Of a stretch of DNA of 64,000 nt, positions 60,472 through 64,000 are shown in pieces. The position numbers were made by a program, and so were the translations under genes. The stretch lies in the NCBI RefSeq assembly GCF_021390335.1, contig NZ_JAJUXK010000006.1:310001-374000 (forward strand), given 5' to 3'. The notes beneath the pieces are model-generated. The model made no database searches, was not told the origin of the DNA, and saw only the letters and a list, made by a program, of their open reading frames with translations. This DNA comes from Dyadobacter sp. CY343 (GTDB lineage: Bacteria; Bacteroidota; Bacteroidia; Cytophagales; Spirosomataceae). The first letter of the stretch is position 1. Every line of letters begins with the position of its first letter.

Positions 60472-61503
60472 TCAGTCCATTATAAATGGGTAATCTGTCT
60501 CGACATATACATCTGTGTAAGCTTCCTTAGGATCCGGGAATTCTGATTCCTCGGCAAACTGAACAGATTGTGCTACTATTTCTTTTACTTTTTTGTCAAT
60601 TTCTTCTAATTCTTCCTCAGTCGCGAAGTTGTTTGAAGTAATCACCGAGCGGATCTGCTCGATCGGATCTCTGTGTTTGTACTCTTCAACTTCTTCTTTC
60701 GAACGATATTTCTGAGGATCTGACATCGAGTGACCACGGTAACGATACGTACGGAATTCAAGGAATGTTGGTCCGTCACCTTTGCGTGCACGTTCAGCAG
60801 CGCGGGAAACAGATTCGTGAATAGCTTCCACGCTCATTCCGTCAACAGGCTCAGAAGGAATATCGTAAGCTTCGCCCAGGGTATACAGTTCAGTTACATT
60901 GGATGACCGGGCTACCGAAGTTCCCATCGCATATCCATTGTTTTCAACCACAAAAATCACAGGCAGTTTCCAGCTCATCGCCATATTCAGCGCCTCGTGG
61001 AATGCACCTTGCCGAATTGCACCGTCACCGAAGTAGCAAATGCAAAGGTTGTCGGTCTTATTGTATTTCTCAGCGAACGCAATACCTGCTCCCAGAGGAA
61101 TCTGAGCACCTACGATCCCGTGACCACCTACAAAGCCTTTTTCCTTATCGAAAATGTGCATAGAACCGCCCTTACCTTTGGTTGTTCCTGTCTTTTTTCC
61201 GTAAAGCTCAGCCATAATCGCATTGGGCGAAGTGCCCAGTGCCAGCGGAATACCATGATCACGGTAAGCAGTAATGTATTTATCACCCTCTTTAAGGGCA
61301 GTTACAGCCCCGGAAGAACACGCTTCCTGACCTATATACAAATGGCAAAAACCACGGATTTTTTGCTGACCATAAAGCTGGCCCGCTTTTTCTTCAAAAC
61401 GACGCTGCAAAAGCATGTTCTCGAACCAGAACAAATAACGCTCTTTTGAATGCTGTAATTTTTTTGGGGCAGAAGATTTCTTTTTTTCAGTAACGGTGGC
61501 CAT
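60472..61503 (-). CDS. pdhA: Pyruvate dehydrogenase E1 component, alpha subunit
   Basis: A 343-residue subunit of the pyruvate dehydrogenase complex. The thiamine-diphosphate motif GDGAIRQGAFHEALNMAMSWKLPVIFVVENNGYAMGT is complete (about residues 165-201), and RYRGHSMSDPQKYR is the active-site loop. The N-terminal 20 residues are basic and flexible (EKKKSSAPKKLQHSK). The beta and E2 subunits are not next to it in this window. It is divergent from recF and has its own terminator. Confidence 0.95.
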   Translation of the reverse strand: MATVTEKKKSSAPKKLQHSKERYLFWFENMLLQRRFEEKAGQLYGQQKIRGFCHLYIGQEACSSGAVTALKEGDKYITAYRDHGIPLALGTSPNAIMAELYGKKTGTTKGKGGSMHIFDKEKGFVGGHGIVGAQIPLGAGIAFAEKYNKTDNLCICYFGDGAIRQGAFHEALNMAMSWKLPVIFVVENNGYAMGTSVARSSNVTELYTLGEAYDIPSEPVDGMSVEAIHESVSRAAERARKGDGPTFLEFRTYRYRGHSMSDPQKYRSKEEVEEYKHRDPIEQIRSVITSNNFATEEELEEIDKKVKEIVAQSVQFAEESEFPDPKEAYTDVYVETDYPFIMD

Positions 61504-61629
61504 GTATTTGGTTCTCGTTTATAAAGACAGAACTTTGTCTTAATGTTATGGTTTGAACAGAGTCTGTTTTTTGCCGTACTCACGCAATGATTTGCGAAAA
61601 TAAGCATAAACTAAATAACAAAGAAGTTC

Positions 61630-62727
61630 ATGTGGCTAGAAAAGCTCCACCTTACATACTTTAAAAGTTATGAGGAGAAAGCCTTTACATTCGGTGAACA
61701 TGTGAACTGTCTGGTTGGGGAGAACGGCAGCGGGAAAACGAATCTGCTCGATGCGATCTATTTTCTGACCCTTACCAAAAGTGCATTCCACAATCAGGAC
61801 GCACTCGGCATTCGCCACAACTTCGATTTTTTCGTGATCGACGGTATTTTTAGTGACCGCCAGCGACATACTCAGATCACTTGCAGTTTTCAACGTGGTC
61901 AGCGTAAGGTTTTTATGGCTGACAAGAAAAACTACGAGCGACTGAGCGACCATATCGGCCTTTTCCCATTGGTATTGATCGCGCCCGACGATACCGACGT
62001 GATCCGTGAAGGAAGTGAAGAGCGGCGGCGGTTTTTTGATGGCGTTTTATCGCAGGCTGCGCCGGGTTATCTTGATGATTTTTTGAAATACAACAAGATC
62101 CTTAACAACCGGAATGGACTGTTAAAACTTTTCGCCGAGCGAAATTATCTCGACGAAGATCTGCTCGAAACTTATAATGAGCCGCTGATCGTACTTTCCC
62201 AGCGCATTTTCGAGCACCGAAATGCATTTATGCAACGTTTCCTGCCTTTGTTCCAAAAATATTATGCGTTTTTGAGTAGCGGAAAAGAGCAGGTAGATGT
62301 GATCTACGAAAGCGAAGTAGCCAGCCTGGATTTCGCAGCAGAGTTCAGAAAAAACCGCAGCCGCGACTTACATGCGCAACGTACTGGCAAGGGTATTCAC
62401 AAAGATGAGTATGTATTTGAAATTGATGAAGTTACGCTCAAAAAATTCGGCTCGCAGGGACAGCAAAAGTCTTTTCTGATTGCCATGAAACTGGCGCAGT
62501 TTGAGTTACTAAAAGAAGAAAAAGGAAAAACGCCGATCCTGCTCCTCGACGATATTTTCGACAAACTCGACGACCGCCGCATTCAAAAGCTCATCGAACT
62601 GGTCGATACCGGCTTCCTGGGCCAGGTTTTCATCACCGACGCCCGCCCCGAACGCTCCCAAAAGATACTGGAAAATGTTAAGGCTGATGTTCGGTTTTTT
62701 GAGATTGAGAAGGTGAGGCCTAGCTAA
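61630..62727 (+). CDS. recF: DNA replication and repair protein RecF
   Basis: A 365-residue ABC/SMC-like ATPase that helps load RecA at single-strand gaps. Walker A is GENGSGKTNLLDAIYFLTLTKS near residue 32, the signature is in FGSQGQQKSFLIAMKLAQF near 280, and Walker B is ILLLDDIFDKLDDRR near 305. The N-terminus LEKLHLTYFKSYEEKAFTF is standard. It ends next to the stop codon of the toxin gene on the other strand. Confidence 0.95.
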   Translation: MWLEKLHLTYFKSYEEKAFTFGEHVNCLVGENGSGKTNLLDAIYFLTLTKSAFHNQDALGIRHNFDFFVIDGIFSDRQRHTQITCSFQRGQRKVFMADKKNYERLSDHIGLFPLVLIAPDDTDVIREGSEERRRFFDGVLSQAAPGYLDDFLKYNKILNNRNGLLKLFAERNYLDEDLLETYNEPLIVLSQRIFEHRNAFMQRFLPLFQKYYAFLSSGKEQVDVIYESEVASLDFAAEFRKNRSRDLHAQRTGKGIHKDEYVFEIDEVTLKKFGSQGQQKSFLIAMKLAQFELLKEEKGKTPILLLDDIFDKLDDRRIQKLIELVDTGFLGQVFITDARPERSQKILENVKADVRFFEIEKVRPS

Positions 62728-63009
62728 TTATTTTAAGCGCCTATTATCGCGGATATTCATCAATACAACCGTATTGTCAAAAACGGTATAGTACAGCGTT
62801 TGATGCTTTCCTAGAATAAATTCATGAACAGAACTAAACGTTCGATGCCTTTTACCCATGAATGGATATTCACTCAGCAAATCCAACTGCAATTTGAGTT
62901 TGTCAGTAAAATGATCCGCTGATTCAAATCCCCATTGATCATATAAATAGGAGATTATTTCGATATAGTCACTCCCTGCATCTGCCGTCCATTTAATTTC
63001 GTAAGCCAC
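62728..63009 (-). CDS. ParE/RelE-superfamily toxin
   Basis: A 93-residue protein with the ParE fold: IKWTADAGSDYIEIISYLYDQWG (two helices), PFMGKRHRTFSSVHEFIL and the closing strands YYTVFDNTVVLMNIRDNRRLK. Its start is GTG at 63009 and its first 55 nt overlap the end of the antitoxin gene. Whether it blocks gyrase (ParE) or ribosomes (RelE) cannot be told: the RelE catalytic residues are not clear. It is convergent with recF, with adjoining stop codons. Confidence 0.82.
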   Translation of the reverse strand: MAYEIKWTADAGSDYIEIISYLYDQWGFESADHFTDKLKLQLDLLSEYPFMGKRHRTFSSVHEFILGKHQTLYYTVFDNTVVLMNIRDNRRLK

Positions 63010-63236
63010 TCTTCGCCGTCTTTAAGTACTTGTTCATTCGGGATTAAATTTCCTTGTTGAGCTTGTTTTAAAGATTCTGTTAAGAGCCGGTTGAGTTCGG
63101 CAGGATCTATCTCGATCGATTCCGCATTTTGCTGTTCTACTAAACTATTGAGCATTTTCAACAGATCTTCCATTCTGTCTTCGTCAATTTCTTTAACGAT
63201 CCGAATCGCTTCCGCTCTATGTTCTGATGTTGACAT
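62955..63236 (-). CDS. Antitoxin of the ParE-like toxin
   Basis: A 93-residue, mostly helical protein. Its N-terminal half (SEHRAEAIRIVKEIDEDRMEDLLKMLNSLVEQQ) is charged and coiled-coil-like; its C-terminal half (LNRLLTESLKQAQQGNLIPNEQVLKDGEEW) has the pattern of toxin-neutralising tails. No classic RHH or HTH DNA-binding domain is obvious, so the family is not certain. The assignment comes from its position just before, and overlapping, a ParE-like toxin gene. Confidence 0.7.
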   Translation of the reverse strand: MSTSEHRAEAIRIVKEIDEDRMEDLLKMLNSLVEQQNAESIEIDPAELNRLLTESLKQAQQGNLIPNEQVLKDGEEWLTKLNGRQMQGVTISK

Positions 63237-63280
63237 ATCCTAGCTTTGACAGTGTATTATAAAGTTAACTGGATAAAAAC

Positions 63281-63310
63281 AAAAATGCCAGACTTACACC
63301 TGGCATTTTT
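63281..63310 (-). terminator. Terminator of manC
   Basis: AAAAATGCCAG and CTGGCATTTTT flank an 8-nt loop. It is placed 21 nt past the manC stop and before the antitoxin gene. Confidence 0.85.
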
Positions 63311-63331
63311 CTAACGGTAAACTCCTACATA

Positions 63332-64000
63332 CTACACATACTTCGGACTAAGCTCTTTCGCCTGCGCTACGAACTCTTTCACTTTCTGCTCTTCGTCTTT
63401 TTTGCAAATCATCAGAACCCCGTCATATTCGGCAACGATATATCCGTCCAAACCACTGATTACTACCAGTTTGTCTTTTGGTGTTTTAATGATTGAGTTG
63501 GTTGTATTATAGAGTAACAGATTTCCGTCTGTTACGTTTTCATTTTCATCTTTTTCCGAAACTTCATAAAGCGACTTCCAAGTTCCGAGGTCGGACCAGC
63601 CGAAGTTACTTAGTACAACGTGCACGTTATCAGCTTTTTCCATAATCGCATTGTCGATGGAAATACTGCCGCAATGCGCGTAAGCCCGTTGCACGAATGA
63701 ATCTTCCGTTTCCAGGTAATAGTGATTATTTCCTCCTCCAAAAATATCCGCAATCTCAGGCTGAAATTCAACGAGCGCCTTTTTAAATGCATTGATATTC
63801 CAGACGAAAATCCCGGCATTCCAAACGAAATCACCACTATCCAAAAACTGCAATGCAAGCTCTAAATGTGGTTTTTCGGTAAATGATTTCACTTTTTTTA
63901 CTGTCAGCTTGTCGGGGATATATTGAATGTAACCGTAGCCGGTATCAGGGCGCGTCGGCTGAATTCCAAGCGTAACCAGAATATCTTCATTCCGCGTCGC
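63332..64000 (-). CDS. manC: Mannose-1-phosphate guanylyltransferase, 3' part
   Basis: The last 222 residues are present; the reading frame runs open to the window end, so the 5' part is missing. VTLGIQPTRPDTGYGYIQY, FTEKPHLELALQFLDSGDFVWNAGIFVWN and NFGWSDLGTWKSLYEVS are diagnostic for the GDP-mannose pyrophosphorylase ManC, which makes GDP-mannose from GTP and mannose 1-phosphate. The C-terminal stretch (IIKTPKDKLVVISGLDGYIVAEYDGVLMICKKDEEQKVKEF) is normal for the short form without an isomerase domain. Confidence 0.93.
   Translation of the reverse strand, partial: ATRNEDILVTLGIQPTRPDTGYGYIQYIPDKLTVKKVKSFTEKPHLELALQFLDSGDFVWNAGIFVWNINAFKKALVEFQPEIADIFGGGNNHYYLETEDSFVQRAYAHCGSISIDNAIMEKADNVHVVLSNFGWSDLGTWKSLYEVSEKDENENVTDGNLLLYNTTNSIIKTPKDKLVVISGLDGYIVAEYDGVLMICKKDEEQKVKEFVAQAKELSPKYV

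Noticed and set aside
63332..63892. manC as a complete 186-residue gene
   Set aside because: The frame continues without a stop to the window end with typical ManC sequence; the apparent GTG start is internal.

Overview
The window is a gene-dense stretch of an ordinary bacterial chromosome from the phylum Bacteroidota. The best guess is order Cytophagales, family Spirosomataceae, something like Dyadobacter; this rests on gene content and was not checked by any search. The clues are type IX secretion sorting, lipoproteins with short Bacteroidota-style lipoboxes, signal peptides cleaved just before glutamine, a type II glutaminyl cyclase, -7 promoter elements of the form TAnnTTTG, weak Shine-Dalgarno sequences, and the block acpP-fabF-rnc. 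No rRNA, tRNA, CRISPR array, insertion sequence, integrase of a mobile element or phage gene was seen.

Layout. 1-10.0 kb: small lipoproteins and secreted proteins, a lipid kinase, a SUI1-like factor, an orphan MacB-type permease, gamma-glutamyltransferase, a cupin, the Nudix hydrolase NudK and a SIMPL-domain protein. 10.2-13.9 kb: a MarR regulator divergent from a three-gene operon encoding a type IX-secreted reprolysin-like metalloprotease and two paralogous lipoproteins. 14.0-18.9 kb: ppc, a Xer recombinase, rpsU and an exopolyphosphatase. 19.0-26.8 kb: a large zinc protease, an M23 peptidase, an SDR, an S41 protease and acetoacetyl-CoA synthetase. 27-31 kb: a pseudouridine synthase with a long repeat-rich tail, a DegP/HtrA protease and Hsp20. 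31.2-35.2 kb: rnc, fabF and acpP, then kdsA with a PAP2 phosphatase. 35.3-41.7 kb: an effector-binding protein, Tag, GDPD, a PfkB kinase, cysS, a DUF192 protein and the glutaminyl cyclase-like M28 peptidase. 41.7-42.05 kb: an unusual non-coding repeat array. 42-46.9 kb: pbpC, glpK and an exonuclease. 47-52.2 kb: nuoKLMN with its own promoter and terminator. 52.3-61.5 kb: a soluble CapD-like enzyme, hydrolases, a CBS protein, nadK, a dipeptide epimerase with an AONS-like enzyme, tatC and pdhA. 61.6-64 kb: recF, a ParE-type toxin-antitoxin pair and the 3' part of manC, cut by the window end.

Functional links. Several genes serve the envelope: kdsA and PAP2 (LPS), pbpC and the dipeptide epimerase (peptidoglycan), manC and the CapD-like enzyme (sugar nucleotides), HtrA, CTP and Hsp20 (protein quality control), tatC and the glutaminyl cyclase (export and maturation). 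All eight clear type I signal peptides here end just before Gln, which fits the presence of the cyclase.

The least expected signals are non-coding. They are the 10-nt two-family repeat array at 41.74-42.05 kb, three helically spaced TGACAT/ATGTCA palindromes upstream of hsp20, a perfect 15-bp hairpin in the leader of the metalloprotease operon, an inverted repeat overlapping the nudK promoter, and a terminator-like hairpin ending 10 nt before the xer start codon.
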